The position numbers were made by a program, and so were the translations under genes. DNA of 64,000 nt from assembly GCA_946480465.1 (NCBI GenBank), contig CAMLJY010000031.1:4756-68755 (forward strand), read 5' to 3'. The notes under the pieces are model-generated. The model was not told the origin of the DNA and ran no database searches. It saw only the letters and a list, made by a program, of their open reading frames with translations. The DNA comes from an uncultured Burkholderiales bacterium (GTDB lineage: Bacteria; Pseudomonadota; Gammaproteobacteria; Burkholderiales; Burkholderiaceae). Shown piece by piece: positions 44,696 through 54,294 of this stretch; the first letter of the stretch is position 1; every line of letters begins with the position of its first letter.

Positions 44696-47600
44696 CTATG
44701 GCCGGCGATGAGCGTCCATCGCCGTGCCGGTGCCCGGGCGCCCGCTGTCGCGCAGCCGCAGCGCCGGGGCCAGCGTCAGGGCGCGCGTCACCGCGTGGCG
44801 CTGTGCCGGCTCGACGTCGTGCAGGAACTCGACCTGGCCCGCGATGCTGGTGGCCAGCGGCAGGCCGTCGCGGAACGCGACGCGCGCACCGGCGACGCGC
44901 GGCGGCTTCGGCCCCGGCAGCAGCGTGCCCAGCAGGTTGGCGGGGTCGGCGGCGGCCAGGCTGATGCATTCGCCATCCGGCGCGCGCCGCCGCGCCTGGC
45001 GCAGGCCGGCGATGGCCTCGGGCAGCGCGAACTGCTCGCCGGTCAGGCCGGCGATGAAGCGGCCGCCGCGCACCTCGCCGCGTGCCTCCAGGCGCTGGTA
45101 GACGCGCACCAGCTCGCGCCACGGTGGCAGCCAGGGGGCTTCACGCTCCAGCAGGCGCCAGCAGACCACGCCGTAGCGGCGCAGCAGCACGCGGGCAACG
45201 TGCTCGGCGGCGGCCGCCGCGTCTTCGGCCGGCGAGGGCGCGGGCGGCGCGGCCTCCGGCGATGCCGGCGGTGCCGGCGATGCTGCGGGCGCACCGGCGA
45301 TCAGCGCCCAGCGGCCGGCATCGGCCATGCCGTACAGCGGTGCCCGCCGGCCGCGGGTGGCCGGCGCGCCGCGCTTGGACGCGGGCACGAGCAGCGCCCG
45401 CAGGCCGGCAAAGCTGTCGCAGGTGACGCGGCCGTGCACCACCAGCTCGGCCAGCGCCTCTTCCACCTCGGCACGCAGCAGGCGGCACCCGCGCTCGATC
45501 TCGTCGAAGAAGGACGCGCCCCGGGCCGCGAGGAACTCGGCGACGCGGCGTGCGCGCCAGCCCAGGGCGGCATCGTCGCGCGTGGCGTCGGACAGCGTGG
45601 ACCACAGCGCGGCCGCCGGCCGCGGCAGCAGCACGATGGGCGCGGCGCGCAGCGAGGCGCCGCTGCCGGCGCCGTCGCCCGCCGGCGCGCGCAGCCGCGC
45701 CCACACGCTGCGGCCAGCGCTGGTCAGGCTGTCCAGCCAGTGCGGCGCGTAGTCGTCGACACGCGCGGCCAGGATCTCGGATTCCCACAGCGCGGCCGGC
45801 GCCTCGTAGCCTTCCAGCTGCGCCAGCACCTCGGCCAGCGCCGCGGGTCCACTGGCGCGGGCATCCAGCGCGACGCGCTGCCAGTCGAACAGGAAGCGGG
45901 CGAAGTCGCGCGGCTCCACCGGTTCGATCTCGCGCCGCAGGCGCCCCAGCGTGTAGCGGTGGATGCGGGCCAGCAGGTGGCGTTCGCACCATTCGAGGCC
46001 GGTGGCGTCGGACGCCCCATGGCCGGACGGGGTCGCATCCGGGGAGTAGCGGCCCTGCATCGCGCTGCCTTCGCGCTGCAGGGCCAGCAGGCCTTGTTCG
46101 ATGCGCGGCAGCGGCAGGTGCAGCAGCGCGGCCAGGGCCTCGGCGCGCACCGGTCCCATCGCGGACAGGCGCGAGCGCAGCAGCTCGCGCAGCGGCTCGT
46201 CGTCGGCCGCGGCGGGCGGGGCCGGCCCGGTCGGCGTGATCGCGGGTGAGGCCGCGGCGCCGGGGTACAGCGGCGCCAGGCGGGCCAGGCGCTCGGCCGT
46301 CACCCACAGCGCGAAGGGCCGGCCATCGGCCTGCCCTGACAGGCAAGTGACGCGGCCATCGTCGGCCAGGGCCTTCAGCCAGCCGGTCCAGCCGGCGTGC
46401 TGCGCGGCCTCGCCGTCCGGCACCAGGGCCAGCATGCCCAGCGCCTCGTGCATCTCGTCGCTGTTGCGTGGCGTGGGCCAGGCTTCCTCGCGCACCGCGG
46501 CAATGGCCTCGGGGTCCAGGCGGCCCAGCGCGTCGACGTGGCCCGCGTCGCCAAAGCGCCGCGCCATCACCGCCTGCGTGCGGCGTTCTTCCAGCGGCGC
46601 GTCGTCCAGGAAGGCATAGGGGCGGGCGTTCAGCACCTCGGCGGCCAGCGGCGAGGGGGCGGACAGGTCGCGCGTGAGCACCTGCACCGCGCCGGATTCG
46701 ATGTCGCGCAGCAGCGCCAGCCAGCGCTCGGCATCCATTGCCTCGTGCAGGCAGTCGTCCAGCGTTTGCGCCACCAGCGGGTGGTCGGGCACGTCGCGCG
46801 GGCCGGTGAGGTTCTCGGCGCAGGCCACCTGGTCGGGAAAGACGGCGGCCAGCAGGTCTTCCGACTTCATGCGCTGCAGCTGCGGCGCCACCTTGCGGCC
46901 GCCCACATAGCGCGGCAGCGCCAGCGCGGTGGTGGCGGTCCAGCGCCAGCGCACGGCAAACAGCGGCGCGTCCAGCAGCGCCTGCACCAGCACGTCCAGC
47001 GCGGTGGCCGAACGCAGGTAGCGCGGCACCTCGTCCAGCGGGAAGCTGTGGCTCTCGGACAGCGACAGCACGATGGCGTCCTCCGTCGCCGCGGCCTGCA
47101 GCTCGAAATTGAACTGGCGGCAGAAGCGCTTGCGCAGCGCCAGCCCCCAGGCCTTGTTGACGCGGCTGCCGAAGGGCGAGTGGATCACCAGCTGCATGCC
47201 GCCGGAGGCATCGAAGAAGCGTTCGAGCACGATGCAGCGCTGCGTCGGCATCGCGCCCAGGGCCTCCTGGCCGCGGGCCAGGTAGTGCACGACCTGCTGC
47301 GCGGCTTCGCGGTGGCCGCTCAGTTTGGACGCCAGGTCGCCGATGGCCGCCTCGGGGCCGCCGGCACCCAGGTGCACGGCCACCTCGGCGCGCAGGCGCG
47401 AGACGGCGAAGGACAGCTCGTCGCTGCGCCCCGGTGCCTCGCCGAGCCAGAACGGGATGTTGGGCGGCGCGCCCTGGGCGTCTTCGACGCGCACGCGGCC
47501 GGGTTCCACGCGCAGGATGCGGTAGCTGGTATTGCCCAGCTGGAAGATGTCGCCGGCGATGCTCTCGACCGCGAAGTCTTCGTTGACGGTGCCGATGCGG

Positions 47601-49144
47601 TCGGCCTGCGGCTCCAGCACCACCGCGTAGTCGCCGGTCTCGGGGATCGTGCCGCCGGAGGTCAGCGCTGTCATGCGCGCGCCGCGGCGCTCGCGCAGCT
47701 GGTGGTGCACGCGGTCGTGGTGCACGTAGGCGCCGCGCTGGCCCTGCCGGGTGCTGAAGCCTTCGGCCAGCATCGTCAGCACCGCGTCGTAGCGCTCGCG
47801 CGGCAGTTCGCGGTAGGGCCAGGCGCGGCGCATCAGGTCGAACAGCGCGCCGTCGTCCCAGGGCTGGCAGGCGGTCTCGGCGACGATCTGCTGCGCCAGC
47901 ACGTCCAGCGGTGCCGGCGGCACGTGCAGCGCATCCAGCTCGCCGCGCTGGACGGCGTCCAGCAGCGCGGCGCATTCCACCAGCTCGTCGCGCGAGGACG
48001 GGAACAGCCGCGCCTTCGGCACGCCGCCTACCGCGTGACCGGAGCGGCCAGCGCGCTGCAGGAAGGCGGCGATGGAGCGGGTGGACGCCAGCTGGCACAC
48101 CAGGTCCACGTCACCGATGTCCAGGCCCAGCTCCAGCGAGGCGGTGGCCACCAGCACCTTCAGGTCGCCGCGCTTCAGGCGCTGCTCGGCGCGCAGCCGC
48201 AGTTCCTTGGCCAGGCTGCCGTGGTGCGCGGCCACGGCGTCCTTGCCCAGCAGCTCGCCCAGGTGGCGCGCGGTGCGCTCGGCCATGCGGCGGGTGTTGA
48301 CGAAGACCAGCGTCGTGCGGTGCTGCGTGATCAGCTCCACCAGCCGCGCATGCACCTGCGCCCACTGGTCGGTGGACATCACCGGCCCGAGCGGCGTGGG
48401 CGGCAATTCCAGCGCGAGGTCGCGCTGCTTGGCGTAGCCGATGTCGACCACCGCGCAGCCGGGCCGCCCGTCGGCTGCCACCGCGGCGGCGCCGACGAGG
48501 AAGCGTGCCACTTCATCCAGCGGCTTCTGCGTGGCCGACAGGCCGATGCGCACCGGCGGCCGTGCGCACAGCGCCTGCAGCCGTTCCATCGACAGCGCCA
48601 GGTGGCTGCCACGCTTGTTGCCGGCCAGCGCGTGGATCTCGTCGACGATCAGCGTGCGCGTGGTGGACAGCAGGCGCCGGCCCGACAGCGAGCCCAGCAG
48701 CACGTACAGCGATTCCGGCGTGGTCACCAGGATGTGCGGCGGGCGCTTCAGGCCTTGCTGGCGTTCGCGCGCGGGGGTGTCGCCGGTGCGCACGGCGGTG
48801 CGGATGTCCAGCTCGGGCAGGCCCAGCCGCTTCAGCGCGGCGCGGATGCCGGCCAGCGGTGCGTCCAGGTTCAGCCGGATGTCGTTGGACAGCGCCTTCA
48901 GCGGCGACACGTAGACCACCGCCACCTCGTCGCGCAGGCCCCCTTCGGCCAGGCCTTCGCGCACCAGCGCGTCCAGCGCGGCGAGGAAGGCGGTGAGCGT
49001 CTTGCCCGAGCCGGTGGGCGCGGCCACCAGCGTGTGCCGGCCCTGCGCGATCGGGGGCCACGCCGCGGCCTGTGCCGGCGTCGGTTGGCGGAAGCTGCGT
49101 TCGAACCACTGCGCGACGGCGGGGTGGAAGGTGGCGAGGGGCAT
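44696..49144 (-). CDS. lhr: Large ATP-dependent helicase Lhr
   Basis: A 1482-residue helicase, normal length for Lhr-type proteins. The helicase core is at the N-terminus: TLVAAPTGSGKTLTAF, YVSPLKALSND, VTTPESLYVLLGS, VDEIHALAGNKRGSHLALS, LSATQ and LQRAGRSGHA. The middle and C-terminal thirds contain the winged-helix and Lhr-specific domains (HLLARIHRYTLGRLRREIEPV). Lhr is a DNA/RNA helicase active in DNA repair. ATG 49144 starts just before the first domain; longer in-frame starts overlap the receptor gene upstream and are unlikely. Confidence 0.92.
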   Translation of the reverse strand: MPLATFHPAVAQWFERSFRQPTPAQAAAWPPIAQGRHTLVAAPTGSGKTLTAFLAALDALVREGLAEGGLRDEVAVVYVSPLKALSNDIRLNLDAPLAGIRAALKRLGLPELDIRTAVRTGDTPARERQQGLKRPPHILVTTPESLYVLLGSLSGRRLLSTTRTLIVDEIHALAGNKRGSHLALSMERLQALCARPPVRIGLSATQKPLDEVARFLVGAAAVAADGRPGCAVVDIGYAKQRDLALELPPTPLGPVMSTDQWAQVHARLVELITQHRTTLVFVNTRRMAERTARHLGELLGKDAVAAHHGSLAKELRLRAEQRLKRGDLKVLVATASLELGLDIGDVDLVCQLASTRSIAAFLQRAGRSGHAVGGVPKARLFPSSRDELVECAALLDAVQRGELDALHVPPAPLDVLAQQIVAETACQPWDDGALFDLMRRAWPYRELPRERYDAVLTMLAEGFSTRQGQRGAYVHHDRVHHQLRERRGARMTALTSGGTIPETGDYAVVLEPQADRIGTVNEDFAVESIAGDIFQLGNTSYRILRVEPGRVRVEDAQGAPPNIPFWLGEAPGRSDELSFAVSRLRAEVAVHLGAGGPEAAIGDLASKLSGHREAAQQVVHYLARGQEALGAMPTQRCIVLERFFDASGGMQLVIHSPFGSRVNKAWGLALRKRFCRQFNFELQAAATEDAIVLSLSESHSFPLDEVPRYLRSATALDVLVQALLDAPLFAVRWRWTATTALALPRYVGGRKVAPQLQRMKSEDLLAAVFPDQVACAENLTGPRDVPDHPLVAQTLDDCLHEAMDAERWLALLRDIESGAVQVLTRDLSAPSPLAAEVLNARPYAFLDDAPLEERRTQAVMARRFGDAGHVDALGRLDPEAIAAVREEAWPTPRNSDEMHEALGMLALVPDGEAAQHAGWTGWLKALADDGRVTCLSGQADGRPFALWVTAERLARLAPLYPGAAASPAITPTGPAPPAAADDEPLRELLRSRLSAMGPVRAEALAALLHLPLPRIEQGLLALQREGSAMQGRYSPDATPSGHGASDATGLEWCERHLLARIHRYTLGRLRREIEPVEPRDFARFLFDWQRVALDARASGPAALAEVLAQLEGYEAPAALWESEILAARVDDYAPHWLDSLTSAGRSVWARLRAPAGDGAGSGASLRAAPIVLLPRPAAALWSTLSDATRDDAALGWRARRVAEFLAARGASFFDEIERGCRLLRAEVEEALAELVVHGRVTCDSFAGLRALLVPASKRGAPATRGRRAPLYGMADAGRWALIAGAPAASPAPPASPEAAPPAPSPAEDAAAAAEHVARVLLRRYGVVCWRLLEREAPWLPPWRELVRVYQRLEARGEVRGGRFIAGLTGEQFALPEAIAGLRQARRRAPDGECISLAAADPANLLGTLLPGPKPPRVAGARVAFRDGLPLATSIAGQVEFLHDVEPAQRHAVTRALTLAPALRLRDSGRPGTGTAMDAHRRP

Positions 49145-49269
49145 GGGGCCGGATGCTGGAGTGCGGCGCGCCAGCGCGCTGCCGGCAGGGATCGGCGACC
49201 TTAACCTGAAAGCGGCAGCCCGGGATTCGGCAGGGGCGGGCGGCTGCGGACAACGCCCTGTCAGCAGCC

Positions 49270-51372
49270 TCAGGTCGCGCAGCTGGCCTGCAGCGAGACG
49301 CTGCGCGGCGCCATCGGCAGGTCGTTGCGGACCAGGCCGGGGGCCAGGCTGGGCTCGCGCACGTCGGCGTTGCCGGCGTTCTGCACCAGCAGCGACAGGT
49401 CGCAGCCGCCGCGGTGCGGCGTGCTGCGCAGGCCCAGGTCCAGCGTGGTGGCGTCCTTGACCGGCGGCCGCGCATCGCCCGGCGCGCGCCGGGTGTCGGC
49501 CACGTGGTTCAGCGCGGCATGGGCCAGCCATCCGCGGGCGAAGCGCCATTCCGAGCGCAGGTAGCTCTGCTGGCGCGGGGCATTCGGGGCGCTGAGTCCC
49601 GTTCCCAGGTCGATCGAGCGCTGGTGCGCATGGTGGGCCATCATGCGCAGGCGCGGGCCCGGCTCCCAGGTGGCCTCGGCCTCGAAGCCGCGGCCGTCCT
49701 GGCGGCCGATGTTCTGGTAGGTGGCGCCGCTGCCCGGCAGCGCATTCGGTACGGTGCGGATGACGTCGCGCATGCGGAAGCGAAACAGGTTGAGGCCCAG
49801 TTCCAGCGTGTTCGCCGGGTGCCAGGCCAGGCCCAGCTCGCTGCTGCGGATCCGCTCGGGCAGCAGCTTCGGGTTGCCGCTGGCCACGGGGTTGTTGATG
49901 CTGTACGACTCGGAGTAGTTGGGCGGCCGGAAGGCGGTGCCGTGCAGCAGCTTGGCGGTCAGCTCGCGGCTGGCGTTCCACACCAGCGCCAGCCGCGGGT
50001 TGGTGGTGCCACCGACGTCCGAATAGCGGTCGTGCCGCACGCCGGCCGTCAGCGTCCAGTCGTTGGCGAACTGCCATTCATCCTGCAGGTAGGCATAGCT
50101 CAGGCGCCGGCGGTGCGGCAGCAGGAAGGGGTCCATCCCCGTGTGGTCGACGAAGGGCCCGGCCGGGACCGGCAGGCCGTTGGGCGCGAAGCGAAAGTTC
50201 TTGAACTCCCGCGTGCGGTACATGTCCAGGTCTTCATGGCCCAGGCCGATGCGCCACAGCTGGCGCGCGAAGCCGCGGTAGCTGGCCACCGCGCCAAGGC
50301 GGGTTTGCCGTTCCCAGGTTTCGGGGCTGCCCAGCATGCCGTCTGGGAAGCTGCCGGTCGGAAAGCGCGTGCCCGGCGGCAACAGCTGCAGCGGCCCCGG
50401 AATGCGCTGCGCGTAGTGCATGCGGCTCAGGTGCGCCGACAGTGCCCAGTGCTCGCTGAACCGCGGCTCCGACCAGCTCAGCGTGGCCACCGCGCGGTCG
50501 GTGGCGGCGCGGCCCACGGGGTCGAGCGCGGACGCGATGCCGGCGCCCGTGCCCAGGTCCTTCAGCTGCCGCAGCGTGACGCGGAACTGCCACGCCCCGA
50601 GGCCCAGCGCCAGGCCGCCGTCGATCGCCCGGCCGCCGGTGTCCAGCGGCCCGGGCGCCAGCGACACGCGGGTGCCGAAGGCGGCGTCGTTGCGGGTCTG
50701 TGCATCGGCTTCCACCAAGCGCCGGTAGCCCGCGGTGTCGGTCAGGCTCAGCCACGCGGCGACGTCGGCCGCGCCCACGGTGCCGCCGTGCTGCAGCCAG
50801 GCCTGCGTGGTCTCGAAGGAGGCGCGGCGCAGGCCGGCGCGTGTGCCTGCCATCTCGGCCGAGTTCTTGGTGACGATGTTGATCACGCCCGAGTAGGCAT
50901 CCGCCCCGTGCAGCGCCGAGCCGGGGCCGCGCAGCACCTCGATGCGGGCGATGTGCTGCACCGGGTTCAGCAGCGCCGTCATCAGCCGGTTGCCCTGCAG
51001 CAGCACGGCCGTCGGCAGGCCGTCCTGCAGCACCAGCATCTGGGGCGTGAAGATGGAGTAGATGCCACGCATCACGTACAGCGGCTGGTAGCGGTTGGCG
51101 GAACGGCCGACGTGCAAGCCGGGCACGGTCTCGAGCACGTCGTCCAGGTCCACCGCGCCCATCGCCTCGATGTCGCCGGCCGTGATGACCGTGGCCACCG
51201 CGGGCGCGCGGCGCAGCGACTGCGGTGCGCCGGTGGCGATGGTGATCAAGGGCCGGGTGCCGTAGGCCTGGGCCAGGTCGTCTTCGTCGGTCGCGCCAGG
51301 TGCGGCGTGGGACTGCGTTCCCAGGGCCGCGAGCACGGTGGCGACCAGCCAACTGCTCTGCATGGCTCGCAT
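49270..51372 (-). CDS. TonB-dependent outer-membrane receptor
   Basis: A 700-residue receptor with a signal peptide (MQSSWLVATVLAALGTQSHA), an N-terminal plug (AVATVITAGDIEAMGAVDLDD, VLRGPGSALHGADAYSGVIN) and a 22-strand barrel. The end reads SLQASCAT, without the usual terminal aromatic residue that helps barrel assembly, which is odd and may mean the end has been changed. Three nearby starts exist (51399, 51372, 51363); 51372 is chosen for the signal peptide. No siderophore genes flank it. Substrate unknown. The upstream DNA holds a large palindromic repeat. Confidence 0.88.
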   Translation of the reverse strand: MRAMQSSWLVATVLAALGTQSHAAPGATDEDDLAQAYGTRPLITIATGAPQSLRRAPAVATVITAGDIEAMGAVDLDDVLETVPGLHVGRSANRYQPLYVMRGIYSIFTPQMLVLQDGLPTAVLLQGNRLMTALLNPVQHIARIEVLRGPGSALHGADAYSGVINIVTKNSAEMAGTRAGLRRASFETTQAWLQHGGTVGAADVAAWLSLTDTAGYRRLVEADAQTRNDAAFGTRVSLAPGPLDTGGRAIDGGLALGLGAWQFRVTLRQLKDLGTGAGIASALDPVGRAATDRAVATLSWSEPRFSEHWALSAHLSRMHYAQRIPGPLQLLPPGTRFPTGSFPDGMLGSPETWERQTRLGAVASYRGFARQLWRIGLGHEDLDMYRTREFKNFRFAPNGLPVPAGPFVDHTGMDPFLLPHRRRLSYAYLQDEWQFANDWTLTAGVRHDRYSDVGGTTNPRLALVWNASRELTAKLLHGTAFRPPNYSESYSINNPVASGNPKLLPERIRSSELGLAWHPANTLELGLNLFRFRMRDVIRTVPNALPGSGATYQNIGRQDGRGFEAEATWEPGPRLRMMAHHAHQRSIDLGTGLSAPNAPRQQSYLRSEWRFARGWLAHAALNHVADTRRAPGDARPPVKDATTLDLGLRSTPHRGGCDLSLLVQNAGNADVREPSLAPGLVRNDLPMAPRSVSLQASCAT

Positions 51373-51474
51373 GGTGCCTTGCGGCGGGCGGGGGCGCATT
51401 GGGGGTTCCGGCAGCCTCCCTGGGGAGGGGCTGCTTCCGCGGTGGGTGGGGATGCTTGCGGGGAGTGCGGGTGG

Positions 51475-51600
51475 CTCTGCCCATCCGGGCGGGTCTCGTC
51501 TTCTCGTGATTTGTGCTTTGGGGTGGACTGCCATCCGGGTGGGTCCGGTCTTGTGCTTTGTGCGTCTTGCAGTGTGCGGTGGACTGCCAAGCGGCCGGGT
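51475..51600. repeat. Direct repeats of about 50-55 bp at the outer edge of the palindrome
   Basis: Three copies of a unit with TGGACTGCCA and CCGGGTGGGTC (starting near 51475, 51525 and 51580), with TTGTGCTTTG between them. The third unit leads into the left arm of the large inverted repeat. Copies differ at several bases. Confidence 0.65.
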
Positions 51601-51621
51601 CTCGCCCCGGCGGGCGAGTCA

Positions 51622-51647
51622 CTTCTTTCTGCTGGCCCAGAAAGAAG
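51622..51647. repeat. Hairpin CTTCTTTCTG/CAGAAAGAAG, left copy
   Basis: A perfect 10-bp stem with a six-base loop (CTGGCC). With the mirror copy at 51993-52018 it forms the core of the large inverted repeat. Could act as a transcription terminator on either strand, though without a strong T-run. Confidence 0.75.
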
Positions 51648-51992
51648 TAACCAAGAAAGAGGGCCTGAACGTCCATCCGTGCATCCGCAGGCTGAATGCA
51701 TCCGCCACAGTTGTGGCTCGGCACCCTGGCATTCCTAATACCCCGAACCGTCGGTCAGCAGATTGGCACGTAAGCCGCCCTGGCATGCGAAAGCATGCGG
51801 CGTGTCGCGCCCTGAGCGGGACCGCATGGCACGCAAAAGACGCGGCACTCGTTCGTATGCCAGAGGGTGTTCACTGCCAATCTGGTGACCGACGGTTCGG
51901 GGTATTGAAGACGCCGGAGAGGTGAACACACCGTGCTGGAAGCGATGGCGTGCGGAGGCACGGATCGGCGTTCAGGCCTTCTTTCTTGGTTA

Positions 51993-52018
51993 CTTCTTTC
52001 TGGGCCAGCAGAAAGAAG
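51993..52018. repeat. Hairpin CTTCTTTCTG/CAGAAAGAAG, right copy
   Basis: Same 10-bp stem as at 51622-51647, loop GGCCAG, in inverted orientation. Both copies belong to the outer arms of the large palindrome. Confidence 0.75.
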
Positions 52019-52172
52019 TGACTCGCCTGCCGGGGCGAGACCCGGCCGCGTGGTAGTCCACCGCAGACTGAAGAGCGCGAGTGCGAGACCCGGCCGGAGA
52101 GAAGTGGCAGAAGGCGGCAAATCACCAGGAAGAAGCCAGCCGCGCGGCGACTCCGAGACCCGCCATCCGCCA

Positions 52173-53132
52173 TCAGGGATACGCCTGCACCTCACTCGTC
52201 GGATGCCGAATGAAATCTCGCATCAACGGACTCAAGCCGATCCCCAGCGCCTCCCCCCGCGGCGGAATCGGCTGCTCGAACCAGCGGCGGTGCAGCGCCG
52301 CCAGTTCGCCGCTGCGCATCAGCCCCCGCAGCGTGCGGTCGATGGCCGCCCGCAGTGCGCGCTGGTCATCGCGCACCGCGCTGAACATCACCGCGAAGGG
52401 CTCGATCGAGAGGTAGGGCCCGGTGATGCGCCAGGCCTCGGGCGTGCGGCTGCGCGCGCGCAGGCCGTGCAGCACCGTGTCGTCTTCGACGAAGGCGTCG
52501 GCCTGGCCGCTTTCGAGCAGCTCGAAGGCCTGCTGCCGGCTGGTGACAGGCAGGTAGCGGATGCCCGCGACGCTGGCCGAGAAGTTGGCGCGCACGGTGG
52601 CGGCGGTGGTCGTGCCCTCTACCAGGGCCACCGCGTGGCCGCCCAGGTCCTTCAGCTGGCTGACCTCGAAGCCGCGCGCGAGCACGCGGCTGCCGGTGAT
52701 GAAGTAGGGCAGCGAGAAGGCGAAGCCGTCGTCACGGCGGCCGCGGGTGATGGTGGTGTTGGCGCACTCCAGGTCGATGCTGCGGTCCTTCAGCGCGGCG
52801 AAGCGCTGGCGTGAATCGACCGGTACGTACTCCAGCCTGGGGGCCGGTCCGCCGCTGGCCCGGTGCCACTCGGCAATGGCACGTTCGCACAACTCGATGG
52901 CATAACCCACCGGATGCGCCTGCCCCGGCAGCTGGAACGAGAAGGGAATCGCATTCGGCCGGAAGCCGATGCGCAGGGTCGCGGGCAGCGCGGGCCGCGC
53001 GGTGGGCGCCGCAGGCGCAGCCGCGGATGCCCCCGCGGACGGGGTGGCCGCGCCGGCGGCCGCCGAGGACAAGCCGAGGGTGGCCGCGGCTGCGGCGGCC
53101 AGCACGGCGCGGCGGGCGATGCGCGCGGCCAT
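52173..53132 (-). CDS. Amino-acid ABC transporter substrate-binding protein (SBP family 3)
   Basis: A 319-residue periplasmic protein: signal peptide (MAARIARRAVLAAAAAATLG) and a family 3 fold (LRIGFRPNAIPFSFQLPGQAHPVGYAIEL, then DLECANTTITRGRRDDGFAFSLPY). Such receptors bind polar amino acids like glutamate or aspartate. No permease gene follows. It is 5 bases downstream of the porin gene on the same strand, so it may be the last gene of the peptide operon. Start ATG 53132; a longer upstream frame overlaps the porin. Confidence 0.88.
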   Translation of the reverse strand: MAARIARRAVLAAAAAATLGLSSAAAGAATPSAGASAAAPAAPTARPALPATLRIGFRPNAIPFSFQLPGQAHPVGYAIELCERAIAEWHRASGGPAPRLEYVPVDSRQRFAALKDRSIDLECANTTITRGRRDDGFAFSLPYFITGSRVLARGFEVSQLKDLGGHAVALVEGTTTAATVRANFSASVAGIRYLPVTSRQQAFELLESGQADAFVEDDTVLHGLRARSRTPEAWRITGPYLSIEPFAVMFSAVRDDQRALRAAIDRTLRGLMRSGELAALHRRWFEQPIPPRGEALGIGLSPLMRDFIRHPTSEVQAYP

Positions 53133-53137
53133 GGGGA

Positions 53138-54181
53138 TCAGAACCGGTGGCGCATGCCGACGGCCAGCGCGGAGGCCTTGACGCCTGCCGATGCCGGCAG
53201 GCCGGCCAGCGTGGCATCGAAGGTGAAGCCTGAGGTCCGGTAGGCCAGGTTCTTCGGGTTGTCGATGACCTGGTAGACCGTGAAGAGCGCAGTGCGCTTG
53301 GACAGGTCGTAGCCGTAGCCCAGGGACCAGTGCCGGACGGTGGTGTCGGCGACGTCGCGCACCTTGCCCTGGCCCCAGGCCGCGTGCAGGCGCGACAGGC
53401 CCAGCTGCCACACGCCACCGAGCAGGAACTCGTTGCGGTCGTCCTTGACGTTGATGCTGCGGCTGTCGTTGCGGGTGCGCTGCAGCGCGCCCATCAGCTT
53501 GATGTCCCCGAGCGTCCAGGTGCCGGCGACGAGGCCGATCGACTTGTCTTCTTGTTTCGCGTTGCCCGCGTCCTGCACGCCGTAGGCGGCTTCAAGGTTC
53601 ACCGGGCCGGCGGCATAACGCAGGTTGGCAGCGGCCAGGTGATTACCGCCGGTGGCGTTCTCGCCCAGGCCCACCATGCCGGTGAAGACGACACCGCCGA
53701 ACTTGGGCGACTGGTAGCGCACGCTGTTGTCGGCACGCGCGAAGGAGCGCATGACGCCGGAGTTGTAGGCGCTGCCATAGCCGGTGCTGCAGAAGGCGGG
53801 GTCGTTGCGGTCCTGCGCTTCCAGCACCGGGGTGTACTGGCGGCCCATGGTCAGGCTTCCCCAGGAATTGCTGTTCAGGCCGACGAAGGTCTGGCGGTTC
53901 CAGAAGGCGGAGGTGGCCGCAGTGCCCGTGTCAGGGACGAAGCCGTGCTCGAGGACGAAGACGGCGTTGGTGCCGCCGCCCAGGTCCTCGGTGCCGCGAA
54001 AGCCCAGGCGGGAGCTGTTGGCGCCGCCGCTTTGCAGCCGGGTCTGGCGGGTGTCGGCTTTGCCGAACTCGACGAAGGCATCGATCACGCCATACAGCGT
54101 GACGTTCTGGGCGGCCGCCGGCAGGCTGGTGGCCAGGAGGGTGGGGGCGGCGGCAGCAGCCAGCCAAGCAAGTTTGCGCAC
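53138..54181 (-). CDS. General outer-membrane porin (Gram-negative, GBP-like)
   Basis: A 347-residue porin with signal peptide (LAWLAAAAAPTLLATSLPAAAQ), the start NVTLYGVIDAFVEFGKADT, LGFRGTEDLGGGTNAVFVLE and a C-terminal MRHRF ending in Phe, the normal barrel-assembly signal. It forms trimers that let small hydrophilic solutes through. The start is a GTG at 54181 with GGAGAA eight bases upstream. It sits after the ABC ATPase gene and before the amino-acid receptor. Confidence 0.92.
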   Translation of the reverse strand: MRKLAWLAAAAAPTLLATSLPAAAQNVTLYGVIDAFVEFGKADTRQTRLQSGGANSSRLGFRGTEDLGGGTNAVFVLEHGFVPDTGTAATSAFWNRQTFVGLNSNSWGSLTMGRQYTPVLEAQDRNDPAFCSTGYGSAYNSGVMRSFARADNSVRYQSPKFGGVVFTGMVGLGENATGGNHLAAANLRYAAGPVNLEAAYGVQDAGNAKQEDKSIGLVAGTWTLGDIKLMGALQRTRNDSRSINVKDDRNEFLLGGVWQLGLSRLHAAWGQGKVRDVADTTVRHWSLGYGYDLSKRTALFTVYQVIDNPKNLAYRTSGFTFDATLAGLPASAGVKASALAVGMRHRF

Positions 54182-54294
54182 GGGTCGTTCTCCGGTTTTG
54201 TCGATGGGCCGCTGTCCTGCGGCTTCAGGGTCCGGCCGCCCGGCGGGAACCGGGCGGCGCAACGGGGTTGGCACGGGGCAGGGCCGCGGGCTCT

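Larger units (their letters stand above)
51575..52065. repeat. Large nested imperfect palindrome upstream of the TonB receptor
   Basis: Outer arms at 51575-51689 and 51950-52065 are about 115 bp each and about 90% identical in inverted orientation. Inside lie inner arms 51737-51768 and 51875-51906 (32 bp, one mismatch), and between those a weaker third pair. The total span is about 490 bp. There is no transposase gene. It looks like a mosaic of palindromic repeats such as REP/BIME or a MITE-like unit; DNA motifs of the CTTCTTTCTG type recur in several beta-proteobacterial and Xanthomonas genomes as scattered repeats. Confidence 0.75.

Noticed and set aside
49145..50077. Far longer N-terminus for Lhr
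   Set aside because: The extra 311 codons lie antisense-like inside the receptor gene, have low-complexity content and no domain; the helicase motif begins right after ATG 49144.
51475..52065. Insertion sequence
   Set aside because: No transposase frame is present and the ends show no clear target-site duplication; kept only as a palindromic repeat element.
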